Shown: piece by piece, positions 7,754 to 16,024 of the stretch
Layout of the letters: every line of letters starts with the position of its first letter
How positions within the stretch are numbered: the stretch's first letter is position 1
The notes under the pieces: model-generated
Database searches by the model: none
Seen by the model: only the letters and a program-made list of their open reading frames with translations
What the model was told of the DNA's origin: nothing
Translations under genes and position numbers: made by a program
From: a virus
Direction: 5' to 3' (one strand)
IMG/VR virus record: IMGVR_UViG_3300025112_005635
Span: 1 to 29,206 of that record
Length of the DNA: 29,206 nucleotides

Positions 7754-8930
7754 AGAAAAATATGGTGAGTATATACACTATGATGATGGAAAAATTACCA
7801 AAATAGAATGGTATACTCATGGAAATTGTGATTGTGAATTAGATGTTACTGATGGAGAACATTCTTATAATCATGGTGATGGACAACTTTGGCAAAAATA
7901 TACTTTGATAAATGGTAAACCAGATGGTGAATGGATTTTGTATCATTCTAATGGACAGATGAGTTTTTATAGGGAATATAAAAATGGTTTAAAAGAAGGA
8001 ATTTGGAAGTCTTGGCATGATGATGGTAGTCAATGGGACGAGCAAACATATTCGAAAGGTAAGAGAGATGGAATTAGTAAGAGATGGAGATATTCTGGAG
8101 TACCAGAATATAAAGGTTATTATGAAGATGGTAGAAAAGAAGGTGAATGGATTTATTATTATGATAATGGTAATAAAGAATATCAAGGTGTTTATGAAAA
8201 TGGTAAGAGAATAGGTAAGTGGATCCAACATGACGTAGATACTGGAAAAAAATTTGGTGAATTAAATTATGTAGATAATAAGTTAGATGGCGAATATTTT
8301 AAATTTAATGATGGCGGTTTAATAATTCTTAATGGTCAATATAAAAATGATAAAAAAGTAGGTAAGTGGATTTATACGAATGAAAATGGAAAAGTAGGAA
8401 AAGAGAAAAATTATAAAAATGGAAAATTAGATGGTATTTTTAAAAGATGGCATCCTAATAAAAAACTTTGGATGGATAGTAAATATATAGATGGAAAAAA
8501 ACAAGGGATCAGTAAAAGTTTTCATTTTAATGGTGTATGTTCATCAGAAGAAAATTGGAATAATGGTAAAAAAGATGGTAAATTTGATTATTACCATGAT
8601 AATGGAAATCAGAAAGTAAAGAGTATATATTTTTCTGATAAATTGGATGGTAAATATATAGAATGGTATAAGAATGGAAAGTTAAAAAAAAATATTGATT
8701 ATAATAAAGATATATTATCCGGAAATTATATAGAATATTATATTGAGGGTCAATATCGTGGAAAAGGAAAAATGAAAAATGATGAAATGCATGGAAAATG
8801 GACATTTTGGTATCACAATGGTCAAAAAGAGTGTGAGGTTACTTGTAAAAATGGAGAACTTATTGATGGTAAAGTGTGGGATGATGATGGTAATAAGAAA
8901 AAGAGTATAAGATTTAATTATCAGAGATGA
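7740..8930 (+). CDS. MORN_2/YwqK-type repeat protein (first of a tandem pair)
   Basis: A 396-residue protein made of about 14 copies of a ~23-residue MORN_2 repeat (pattern Y-x-N/D-G-K-x-x-G-x-W-x-x-Y/W-x-x-N-G), starting near residue 57. Clear units include DGEWILYHSNG, EGIWKSWHDDG and HGKWTFWYHNG. No signal peptide or membrane segment is visible. YwqK-family proteins of this type are annotated as antitoxins in bacteria, and MORN arrays form elongated beta-hairpin ribbons used for binding. The exact role is unknown; binding to a host surface or to protein partners is inferred. A good AAGGAG-like site (GGAAGGAG) precedes the start. Shares a 4-nt overlap with its paralogue. Confidence 0.8.
   Translation: MTNFKEKYGEYIHYDDGKITKIEWYTHGNCDCELDVTDGEHSYNHGDGQLWQKYTLINGKPDGEWILYHSNGQMSFYREYKNGLKEGIWKSWHDDGSQWDEQTYSKGKRDGISKRWRYSGVPEYKGYYEDGRKEGEWIYYYDNGNKEYQGVYENGKRIGKWIQHDVDTGKKFGELNYVDNKLDGEYFKFNDGGLIILNGQYKNDKKVGKWIYTNENGKVGKEKNYKNGKLDGIFKRWHPNKKLWMDSKYIDGKKQGISKSFHFNGVCSSEENWNNGKKDGKFDYYHDNGNQKVKSIYFSDKLDGKYIEWYKNGKLKKNIDYNKDILSGNYIEYYIEGQYRGKGKMKNDEMHGKWTFWYHNGQKECEVTCKNGELIDGKVWDDDGNKKKSIRFNYQR
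8799..8821 (+). repeat. 23-bp direct repeat, copy 1
   Basis: Identical to 10142-10164, lying in the last MORN_2 units of the two tandem paralogues (encoding WTFWYHNG). The flanking bases differ. It is a trace of common ancestry or gene conversion between the two genes. Confidence 0.8.
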
Positions 8931-10264
8931 AGTATAAAAAGGTTCAAAATAACGAAAATGTCATAGAGATTGATGGAAAGGTAGTGCTGTCATTTGATCC
9001 AAGGTATAAAGAATATCTGAAATGGAAAGATGAGAATCCTGATTTAGAACAACAGTTGTTGAGTGATTTAAAACAAGATATAAAGAATAAAAAATTATAT
9101 AATCGTGGTGAGCCACACAAAAAGGGCAATATTTGTAAATGGTATGATGAAGATGGTCATTTAATAATTAAATCAGAAATGAAAGATGATAAACCACATG
9201 GAATACAGTGGAATTATTATAAAAACGGAATTGTATCAGTACAAACTCAATATGAAAATGATAAAAAAACAGGCAAGTATTATCAATGGGACGAGGATGG
9301 AAAGAAAACAGTTGAAGGATTTTATTTGGACGGTATAGAAAATGGCGAAAAAATAACTTATTTTGATGGTAAGGTTCATTTTTCGGAGACTTTTGAAAAT
9401 GGAAAACTTAATGGACTGGCTAAATATAATACTCTTGATGGTAAGAGAGAAAGAGAAGGAATTTATAAAAATGGTAAGAGAGATGGGAAGTGGATTTTTT
9501 ACTATGAAAATGAAAATAAAAAATGGGAAGGCAATTATAAGGGTGATATTATAGAAGGAGAGTTGATTCAATATAGAGAAACTGGAATTATAAAATCAAA
9601 AGAGACATTTGTAAATGAAGAAATGAGGGGTCCATATGAATATTATCACTCGAATGGAAAATTAAGACAAAGTGGTTGGATACAAAATCATATGAAAAAC
9701 GGAGCAGTAAAATCATATTGGGAATCTGGAACTTTACAATCATTAGAAAATTTTAAGATGGGAATAAAACACGGAAAAATTGATAGATATGATATTAGTG
9801 GAGAATTACTTATGACGGGCCATTGTAAAAATAATTATCGTCATGGAAACTGGACATGGTATTATACGGGCGGTGATATGAAGATGAAATTAGAGGTATA
9901 TGAATTATCGGAGTTAAAAAAGGTTATTGATTGGGATCCTGATGGCCAACAAGTTAGTGAAGCAATTAAGATAGAAGATGTTATTGATAAGTGGAGAAAT
10001 ATTGGTTGGTATTCAAATGGAATTAAAAAACATGATATAAATTATGAAAATAAAAAACTACACGGTAATTGGACAGAATGGCATACTAATGGTCAAAGAA
10101 GGTCAAAGGGTAATATGTTATATGGTATGATGGATGGTAAGTGGACATTTTGGTATCACAATGGGAAAAGAGAATTAGAATTTAATTTAGACTTTGGAAA
10201 CCAAGTTGGTACTGCTAAAATATATCATGATAATGGTGTGTTAAAGGAAGTGGTAACTCTTTGA
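8927..10264 (+). CDS. MORN_2/YwqK-type repeat protein (second of a tandem pair)
   Basis: 445-residue paralogue of the gene just upstream. Residues 1-70 form a distinct N-terminal region that includes a polar helix (DLEQQLLSDLKQDIKNKK) and is not seen in the first protein. Then come about 13-14 MORN_2 units (for example DGKWIFYYENEN, HGNWTWYYTGG, HGNWTEWHTNG, DGKWTFWYHNG). A spacer around 340-360 interrupts the array (CDS about 9946-10008). No signal peptide. The tandem arrangement suggests duplication and divergence. The two probably act together, perhaps as extended binding scaffolds; no enzyme motif is visible. Confidence 0.8.
   Translation: MKYKKVQNNENVIEIDGKVVLSFDPRYKEYLKWKDENPDLEQQLLSDLKQDIKNKKLYNRGEPHKKGNICKWYDEDGHLIIKSEMKDDKPHGIQWNYYKNGIVSVQTQYENDKKTGKYYQWDEDGKKTVEGFYLDGIENGEKITYFDGKVHFSETFENGKLNGLAKYNTLDGKREREGIYKNGKRDGKWIFYYENENKKWEGNYKGDIIEGELIQYRETGIIKSKETFVNEEMRGPYEYYHSNGKLRQSGWIQNHMKNGAVKSYWESGTLQSLENFKMGIKHGKIDRYDISGELLMTGHCKNNYRHGNWTWYYTGGDMKMKLEVYELSELKKVIDWDPDGQQVSEAIKIEDVIDKWRNIGWYSNGIKKHDINYENKKLHGNWTEWHTNGQRRSKGNMLYGMMDGKWTFWYHNGKRELEFNLDFGNQVGTAKIYHDNGVLKEVVTL
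10142..10164 (+). repeat. 23-bp direct repeat, copy 2
   Basis: Second copy of the 8799-8821 repeat, 1343 bp downstream, in the equivalent repeat unit of the second MORN_2 gene. Confidence 0.8.
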
Positions 10265-11001
10265 AGGGGGTGGACTTAAAATTAGCAATATGTGGAGATA
10301 GTTTTTGTGCTGATTATGGTAAAAATCCATATCCATCTTTTATATATTTATTACAAACAGAATTAAAGGCTGATATTCTGTGTACTGGTAGAATGGGCAT
10401 TTCTCTTTATCATGCATATGAAGATTTAATTACACATTATAAAAATAGTGATATAATTATTTTATGTGTTACTGAGCCATCAAGGGTGTCTAATAGATAT
10501 AGAGTGGGTATTGGTAGAGGTTGGAATGATGATGAACAAGATGATATTATTGAGTGGTTACAGACAAAAGGTTCAATTCACACTAAGGATGGTAAAAGAA
10601 GGAGAATAGATAATAAGTCAGGAAAACCAATTATAAATCCACTTAATGAATATGAAGCAAAAGGATTTGTAGATGCAATAACATATTATAATAAATTTAT
10701 TCGTAATGATGATTTTCATGATGTTGTTCAGAGAGGAATATTACGAGATATAGAATTTTTGTTGAAGGAAGAAAACAAAAAGGTTATATATTTTAGATGT
10801 TTTAACAATAGTTTTTGTGGGTTTGAGCCATCACATGGTGTTTGGGGAGATACAAAATTATTAAATTATACTCCTACAGGCCGTAAGGAATATTTGAATC
10901 ATATGAGTGAAGAAAACAATATGAGAATGTTTCAATTTATCAAAAGAATAATTGAAGAAGATGATTTTTCATGTCGCGAGATAAAGATGTGGAGTTTATG
11001 A
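10261..11001 (+). CDS. SGNH/GDSL-type hydrolase-like protein
   Basis: Likely SGNH-fold esterase or O-acetyltransferase-type hydrolase. GDSF at 12-15 is block I with the nucleophile Ser14. GRMGIS (about 44-49) fits the block II glycine. The C-terminal HMSEENN (about 218-224) resembles the block V histidine region, though the usual Asp-x-x-His is not exact. The start is a TTG (10261) overlapping the preceding stop as TTGA, with AAGGAAG 10 nt upstream. A GTG at 10270 is an alternative. In a glycan cluster such enzymes often add or remove acetyl groups; that role is inferred. Confidence 0.6.
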   Translation: MKGVDLKLAICGDSFCADYGKNPYPSFIYLLQTELKADILCTGRMGISLYHAYEDLITHYKNSDIIILCVTEPSRVSNRYRVGIGRGWNDDEQDDIIEWLQTKGSIHTKDGKRRRIDNKSGKPIINPLNEYEAKGFVDAITYYNKFIRNDDFHDVVQRGILRDIEFLLKEENKKVIYFRCFNNSFCGFEPSHGVWGDTKLLNYTPTGRKEYLNHMSEENNMRMFQFIKRIIEEDDFSCREIKMWSL

Positions 11002-11576
11002 TAAATTATAATAAAAAATATATTTTTGTTAGGATACCCAAAACAGCCTCTACTTCTATTGGGAAGATTTTATCAACGAAGTGGATGACACATACAAAAC
11101 TAAGTGAATTAAAAAAGATGAGAGACCACCATCAATATTTTATTTTTTGTTTTGTTCGTAATCCTTGGGATCGTATATATTCTGCATTTGAATATTTGAA
11201 ACAAGGTGGTAATAGTAAATCTCCTTGGGATATACAGGCAAAACTAAAAATGATTGATGTTGTAGATGGTAACTTCGAGGAGTTTATTTATAAATTTGTT
11301 AATAAGGAAAATAGTGATTTCTGTAATCATGTACATTTTAAATTACAGTTAGATTGGATTGGTAATTCGGATTACATTGATTATATAGGAAAATATGAAA
11401 ATTTGAATGAAGATTGGAAAAAAATCTCGACTATTATAGGGGAAACTAAAATTTTACCCAAAGAAAACATTTCAAAAAATAGGAAACCTTATAGAAATGT
11501 TTACAATGATAAAATGGTAGAACTTGTTTATGATTTTTATAAAAAAGATATTTTAGAGTTTAATTATGAATTCTGA
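10998..11576 (+). CDS. Sulfotransferase (Sulfotransfer_2 type)
   Basis: PAPS-dependent carbohydrate sulfotransferase. From ATG 10998, FVRIPKTASTSI (10-21) is the 5'-phosphosulfate-binding loop, and FVRNPWDRIYSAF (52-64) is the 3'-phosphate-binding block with Arg and Ser; both are classic. NHVHFKLQLDWI (about 108-119) and the ending KMVELVYDFYKKDILEFNYEF-like tail are also typical of the family. ATG 10998 gives an ATGA overlap with the SGNH gene and a natural N-terminus; an in-frame ATG at 10971 exists and would extend it by nine residues. A second sulfotransferase of a different subfamily from the one at 5288. Confidence 0.85.
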   Translation: MINYNKKYIFVRIPKTASTSIGKILSTKWMTHTKLSELKKMRDHHQYFIFCFVRNPWDRIYSAFEYLKQGGNSKSPWDIQAKLKMIDVVDGNFEEFIYKFVNKENSDFCNHVHFKLQLDWIGNSDYIDYIGKYENLNEDWKKISTIIGETKILPKENISKNRKPYRNVYNDKMVELVYDFYKKDILEFNYEF

Positions 11577-12285
11577 TAATAAAATATGGATATATTGGAA
11601 TGATGGAGTAAAAAATGCACCTAAATCCGTACAACTTTGTATTGATAGCTGGAAGGTAAAAAATAATAATTATGATGTAGTAGTTTTAGATGATAATACT
11701 ATATCTGATTGGGTAGACATTTCTAAGTTTCAAGATACAGAGATGACTATACAAGCATTTACTAATATTTTAAGAGTTTATTTGTTATCTAAATATGGTG
11801 GGATTTGGGCAGACGCCACTTTGTGGTGTAATAAACCAGTAGACGAGTGGATTGATGATTATAGTGAAGATTTTTTTGTGTTCAGTAATCCAGTTGATAA
11901 TAGAATGATAGCAAGTTGGTTCGTTAAATCAAGTAAAGATAATATAATATTGAGAGAGTGGAAAAATAGTGTTATGAATTATATTGAAAATACTAAAGTG
12001 GTTGTAAATAATTTTTGGTTTCATGGATTATTCGAAAAGATTTATAATGAAAATATAGATGTTAGAAGTCAATGGGATAAAGTATTGAAATATAGTGTTA
12101 ATATGAATAATGTAGTTCCAAATAATCCATTATATTTTTCAAGAATGTCAGATGTAGATTTAAATGATTTAGACAATAAATTTATGATATCACTTTCAAA
12201 AAAAGAGAGTCCAATGTATAAATTTTCTTGGAAAAGGACTTGGGTAGATTCAAGAAAAGTTAAGTTTTTAATGGATATAGGATGA
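11566..12285 (+). CDS. Capsular-polysaccharide-type glycosyltransferase (Caps_synth/GT32)
   Basis: Resembles capsular polysaccharide synthesis proteins. KIWIYWNDG (6-14), AP-x-x-V-x-x-C-x-x-SW (18-29) and the Asn-rich linker are family landmarks. LRVYLLSKYGGIWADAT (69-85) carries the DXD-like WADA motif in the conserved kyGGiW-x-DAT context. Length 239 is slightly short of the usual ~270-300. Overlaps the preceding sulfotransferase by 11 nt and the next methyltransferase by 4 nt. Likely adds a hexose or amino-sugar phosphate to the surface glycan. Confidence 0.82.
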   Translation: MNSDNKIWIYWNDGVKNAPKSVQLCIDSWKVKNNNYDVVVLDDNTISDWVDISKFQDTEMTIQAFTNILRVYLLSKYGGIWADATLWCNKPVDEWIDDYSEDFFVFSNPVDNRMIASWFVKSSKDNIILREWKNSVMNYIENTKVVVNNFWFHGLFEKIYNENIDVRSQWDKVLKYSVNMNNVVPNNPLYFSRMSDVDLNDLDNKFMISLSKKESPMYKFSWKRTWVDSRKVKFLMDIG

Positions 12286-13028
12286 GACTCGGTCCCAAAA
12301 CTTATCAAAAAACATTTCAACAATTCTATTCTGCAGATTATTACGCTAAAAGATTGATTGGATTCACTTCCATAATGACAAATGAAAACGAGGTGATAAG
12401 TGTCTTAGAACCAACGGCGGGCCCAGGCAATTTGATAAAATATTTATATAACAATTATCCAAATAAAGGTAATTTATCTATATTTGCTTGTGATATTTGT
12501 CCTACAAATAGGAAACTTCTCAAATCACTTTTGGAAACTAATAATGATGTTTTATATAATGAACCTGATTTTTTAAAGTTAGAGAATGAAATTACTTCAA
12601 GGGGTGATAAATTCGATTATATTATAATGAATCCACCTTTCCATTTGAGGATAGAAGAATTTTCGGAATGTTTTACGATTAACGGTGGTGATTGGCCCTT
12701 TGATGTTTATGATATAGATTTTATATTACAGGCTAGAAAGTATTTGAAACCAAATGGAGAATTAGTATCAGGTTTATATACGTGTCATTTGAATAGAGAT
12801 TTAATAAAACTCAATGGCTGGAAATGTTTTCTTCCCGAAGAATCATCTCTTGATTGGGACTATATGCAGGATGTTCATGACCATTGGAAAAGTGCATTTT
12901 TAGATTCTAATTACGAAATAGAATTGGTTGATATGGATGAGGAAGTACAATATAAAGACAATTCTTATCAAGGTATAAATTACAAACGAACTGTTCCATG
13001 TACTATAATGAAAATAAAAAGATTATAA
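12282..13028 (+). CDS. N6-adenine-type methyltransferase-like protein
   Basis: SAM-dependent methyltransferase with VLEPTAGPGN (41-50) as motif I and IIMNPPFHL (115-122) as the catalytic NPPF motif, as in adenine-N6 DNA methyltransferases or TaqI-like folds. FACDI (68-72) is the acidic post-I strand. No target-recognition domain is visible, so the 248-residue protein may act on another substrate such as RNA or protein. It sits inside the glycan island between two sugar-modifying genes, so a glycan or DNA role is open. Overlaps both neighbours. Confidence 0.68.
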   Translation: MRLGPKTYQKTFQQFYSADYYAKRLIGFTSIMTNENEVISVLEPTAGPGNLIKYLYNNYPNKGNLSIFACDICPTNRKLLKSLLETNNDVLYNEPDFLKLENEITSRGDKFDYIIMNPPFHLRIEEFSECFTINGGDWPFDVYDIDFILQARKYLKPNGELVSGLYTCHLNRDLIKLNGWKCFLPEESSLDWDYMQDVHDHWKSAFLDSNYEIELVDMDEEVQYKDNSYQGINYKRTVPCTIMKIKRL

Positions 13029-15097
13029 TGAGAATACAGAAACATGCAATCATAACTCCTGGTCGAACAGGCAGTAATCTATTATGTGCTGTTTTGAATA
13101 TGCATCCAGAATGTATAAATAGAGGAGAAATTTTTGGAGATATCAGAAATATAGTTTTAAATGAATATTCCTGGCAAAGACCCGATTTAATGGTAGATAA
13201 TTTTTGGTTTAAAGATTATTCAAAAATGGATTCGGTAGGATTTAAATGTTTATATTTTCACGATACAAAGAGAGATTGTAAGGTAAGTGATTTTCTAATT
13301 AAACACGATTATAAAGTAATACACTTAAAGAGAAGAAATAAATTAAAACAATATATTTCATGGAAAAAAGTTTTACAAGGTGATAAATGGGGGGATGATT
13401 TTTTATTCAAAAAGGATACAAATCCATGGCTCAATGGTAAAGTTGAAGTAGATATACCAGATTTAATTGAACGATTTGAGGTTCAAAAGAATCAAGAGAA
13501 GGTGTATACTGATAAATTTCCTAATGCTTTAGAGGTTTATTATGAAGATATAGTTTCTGATTTTGATTTAAATTTTACGAAAGATAATAATAAGACAATA
13601 CAAGATATTTTTAATTATCTTGGTTTAGATTATCAAAGAATAATTGATGATAAGAAAGATGTGAATTCTTTTCTGAAGGAAACCGATTTATTTTCTTTAG
13701 AAGAATTTGATATTACTAATCATACTTCTACGATAAGAAAAAAATGGTTAGATATAGTTGATGGTATTGAAAGTCATGACTTCTTTTTGCAGAAGTCGAG
13801 AATTTTACCATTGAATGAGTGTATATTAAATTATGACGAAGTTAGAGAAAAATTAGTTGGAACGGCGTATGAGATTTATTTAGATGAGAAATATAGCCTT
13901 AATGATTATAAACATAGATTATTAAAAATAATAGAATCCAATGGTATTGATATAGAAATTTTAAAAGAAAATGAAGTGTATCTTCTGGGAGGATCAATTT
14001 TAAGATTATTTATGGATTTACCATTAGATACAGATTTAGATTTATACTTTCTTGATTTCGAAAGGTTTACAAATGTAAATGATTATTTCAATGAAAATTT
14101 TTCTTTGGTTTATGATAGCCCACTATTCGTAAATTATCAGGGTAAAAATTTGATTATATCACTTATATATAATGAGAGATTATTGGGAGATTATGAATAT
14201 GTAACTAAAACTCATTATGATTTTTCTATATCAGCCGGGTGTTTTGATTTTAAAACTGAAACATTTAATTTTGGAGATAATTATTTTAACGATTTAAAAA
14301 ATAGAAAACTTGTTCCGTATGGTGATCGTGGACTGTGGAGACAAAATTCACCATCAGTATTAAAAAGAGTAGATAAATTTAAAAAACTTGGATTTACTAT
14401 TGATGAAGATGTTGAGAATATATTAAAAGAAAATTCACGAGGTTTAAAAAGGTCAGACCTTGATGAATATTATCAAAGATTTGGTAAAAAAAGTTGGTTA
14501 AGAGACGAGGATGTTTATCCAGTAGTTCCTAATATTGATATATTTGTTAATTGGTTGATGGATATAAAAGAACATGAATATTTTGATAAGTTTAATTATT
14601 ATATATTTGGTGGTTTTATATCTTGGCCAGAAAAAACTAAGGATATAGATTTATTAATAACAAAACGAGATGGTCAACATGCTACCTTAAAAGAACTTGA
14701 AAAATTAATGGTAGATATGTTTGATTCTGCATATGATACTCATGGATTTTTTCTTGATACTTGTTATATGAGAATACCACAATGGATAGCAGATTATCCA
14801 AGAGATGAGGAAAGATTAAGGTCGGTTGAAAAAACAGGATTATGGATTACTATAACAAAAAATAAACCAGAATATCCTATTAAATTTAGAAGATATGGAA
14901 AATTAAATTGTTGTTATAGACCAAGTTTTACTAATTGGTATGATAACGATTCAGATATGATAAATAGGTGGGTAAATTTAGATGCAAATTATGCAAGAAT
15001 GGTAGATTTACGAAGAATTATAAAATATTATGAAAATAATAAAGAAAGAAATATGGAAGATTTTAAAGAAAAGTTTCAAGAATATTCAGGATATTAG
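13028..15097 (+). CDS. Sulfotransferase fused to two nucleotidyltransferase-like domains
   Basis: 689-residue fusion from ATG 13028, which overlaps the previous stop as TAATG. Domain 1 (about 1-250): Stf0-like sulfotransferase, with the PAPS loop IITPGRTGSNLL (about 8-19), HPE..NRGEIFGD (26-38) and the 3'-PB region LKRRNKLKQYISW (about 100-112). Domain 2 (about 310-470): pol-beta/PcnB-like nucleotidyltransferase head, with LLGGS (319-323) and DTDLD (334-338), then an R-x-x-RVDKF-like segment near 445-455. Domain 3 (about 520-650): a second such domain, with FGGF (527-530) and KDIDLL (538-543). Both NTase domains have the GG[SF]...DxD core. I know no close multidomain relative. The substrate could be a sulfated, nucleotidyl-activated sugar; this is inference. 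Confidence 0.62.
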   Translation: MRIQKHAIITPGRTGSNLLCAVLNMHPECINRGEIFGDIRNIVLNEYSWQRPDLMVDNFWFKDYSKMDSVGFKCLYFHDTKRDCKVSDFLIKHDYKVIHLKRRNKLKQYISWKKVLQGDKWGDDFLFKKDTNPWLNGKVEVDIPDLIERFEVQKNQEKVYTDKFPNALEVYYEDIVSDFDLNFTKDNNKTIQDIFNYLGLDYQRIIDDKKDVNSFLKETDLFSLEEFDITNHTSTIRKKWLDIVDGIESHDFFLQKSRILPLNECILNYDEVREKLVGTAYEIYLDEKYSLNDYKHRLLKIIESNGIDIEILKENEVYLLGGSILRLFMDLPLDTDLDLYFLDFERFTNVNDYFNENFSLVYDSPLFVNYQGKNLIISLIYNERLLGDYEYVTKTHYDFSISAGCFDFKTETFNFGDNYFNDLKNRKLVPYGDRGLWRQNSPSVLKRVDKFKKLGFTIDEDVENILKENSRGLKRSDLDEYYQRFGKKSWLRDEDVYPVVPNIDIFVNWLMDIKEHEYFDKFNYYIFGGFISWPEKTKDIDLLITKRDGQHATLKELEKLMVDMFDSAYDTHGFFLDTCYMRIPQWIADYPRDEERLRSVEKTGLWITITKNKPEYPIKFRRYGKLNCCYRPSFTNWYDNDSDMINRWVNLDANYARMVDLRRIIKYYENNKERNMEDFKEKFQEYSGY

Positions 15098-15106
15098 GAG
15101 AAAAAA

Positions 15107-16024
15107 ATGATTAGTTTTATTATACCCTTTTCTACAATAGAAAAAGATAAGTTTTTAAACTTAAACGAAAAAGAAGATTTGTGGGAAGAAAATGATTCTG
15201 CAAATATAGTATATTCTACTATTAAAACAATTAAAAATATAAATTCACTTAAATGTGAAAAAGAAATTTTATTAGTAGATAACAGTCATACTTGGCTCGA
15301 AGTAGATTTACCGAATGTTAGAGTAATCAAAGGATGGCAAGCATTACCAGTAGAGGAACTTGAAAAGATTCCTGAATATATGAATCATAGAGATATACAG
15401 GCAAGTTTAGATAATCTTGGTTGTTTAACTATGTGGGTATCTATGGCATTCCATTTGGGAACACAAGAGGCAAAAGGTGATTACATTGTATTACAACACA
15501 ATGATACCTTTTATCATCAAGATTGTATTGATGAAATGATTAAACAACTGGAAGAAGAAGAACTTGAATATATTTCAGTTGATAATAAGAAGATATGGAT
15601 TTCAACTTATTTATTGAATAAAGATTTTTTAGATAAATATATTAAAGAATATACTGCACAGCCAGTATCAATAAAACCAGAAAATGGTGGATATGTAAAA
15701 ACCAAAAAGATTGGATTCGCAGATGCGTATTTTTTCTTGTGTAAGAGAAAGTTCTTTGATAATTATAATATAGACTGGTACTACGGTGATACCAATCATG
15801 GTGCAACTATTTGGTGTCTTTACAATAATTTGAAATATCTTCATTTGGGACCTTATTATGACAATCCTAATTGGGAAACGGAAGATACGTTACATACATA
15901 TTACTATAAGGATGAGCCATTTTTAACTCATCTAAAAGGGGGTTTTTCAGAAAATAAAATGTCAGCAAAAGATTTCGAAGAAGAATTTAATGCGTACTTA
16001 AAGGAATTAACAAATGCAAAATGA
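15107..16024 (+). CDS. GT2-like glycosyltransferase
   Basis: Probable inverting GT-A glycosyltransferase. The N-terminal MISFIIPFS is a typical GT2 start, EILLVDNSHTW (about 53-63) is the first acidic strand, and DYIVLQHNDTFYHQD (about 125-139) carries a DXD-like HND motif. KIGFADAYFFLCKR (about 201-214) resembles the catalytic-base region. An AGGAG sits 6 nt before ATG 15107. Ends by overlapping the clamp-loader gene by 11 nt. The fold is fairly clear, the donor unknown. It closes the glycan island. Confidence 0.65.
   Translation: MISFIIPFSTIEKDKFLNLNEKEDLWEENDSANIVYSTIKTIKNINSLKCEKEILLVDNSHTWLEVDLPNVRVIKGWQALPVEELEKIPEYMNHRDIQASLDNLGCLTMWVSMAFHLGTQEAKGDYIVLQHNDTFYHQDCIDEMIKQLEEEELEYISVDNKKIWISTYLLNKDFLDKYIKEYTAQPVSIKPENGGYVKTKKIGFADAYFFLCKRKFFDNYNIDWYYGDTNHGATIWCLYNNLKYLHLGPYYDNPNWETEDTLHTYYYKDEPFLTHLKGGFSENKMSAKDFEEEFNAYLKELTNAK

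Noticed and set aside
8017-8214. Plus-strand overlapping frames 8017-8214 and 9363-9554
   Set aside because: They sit inside the MORN_2 genes in another frame, with Met/Val/Lys-rich translations that mirror the repeat; no independent evidence.
7740-10264. CRISPR array or tandem DNA repeat
   Set aside because: The periodicity is in the protein (MORN_2 units) with diverged DNA; there are no identical repeats with unique spacers.
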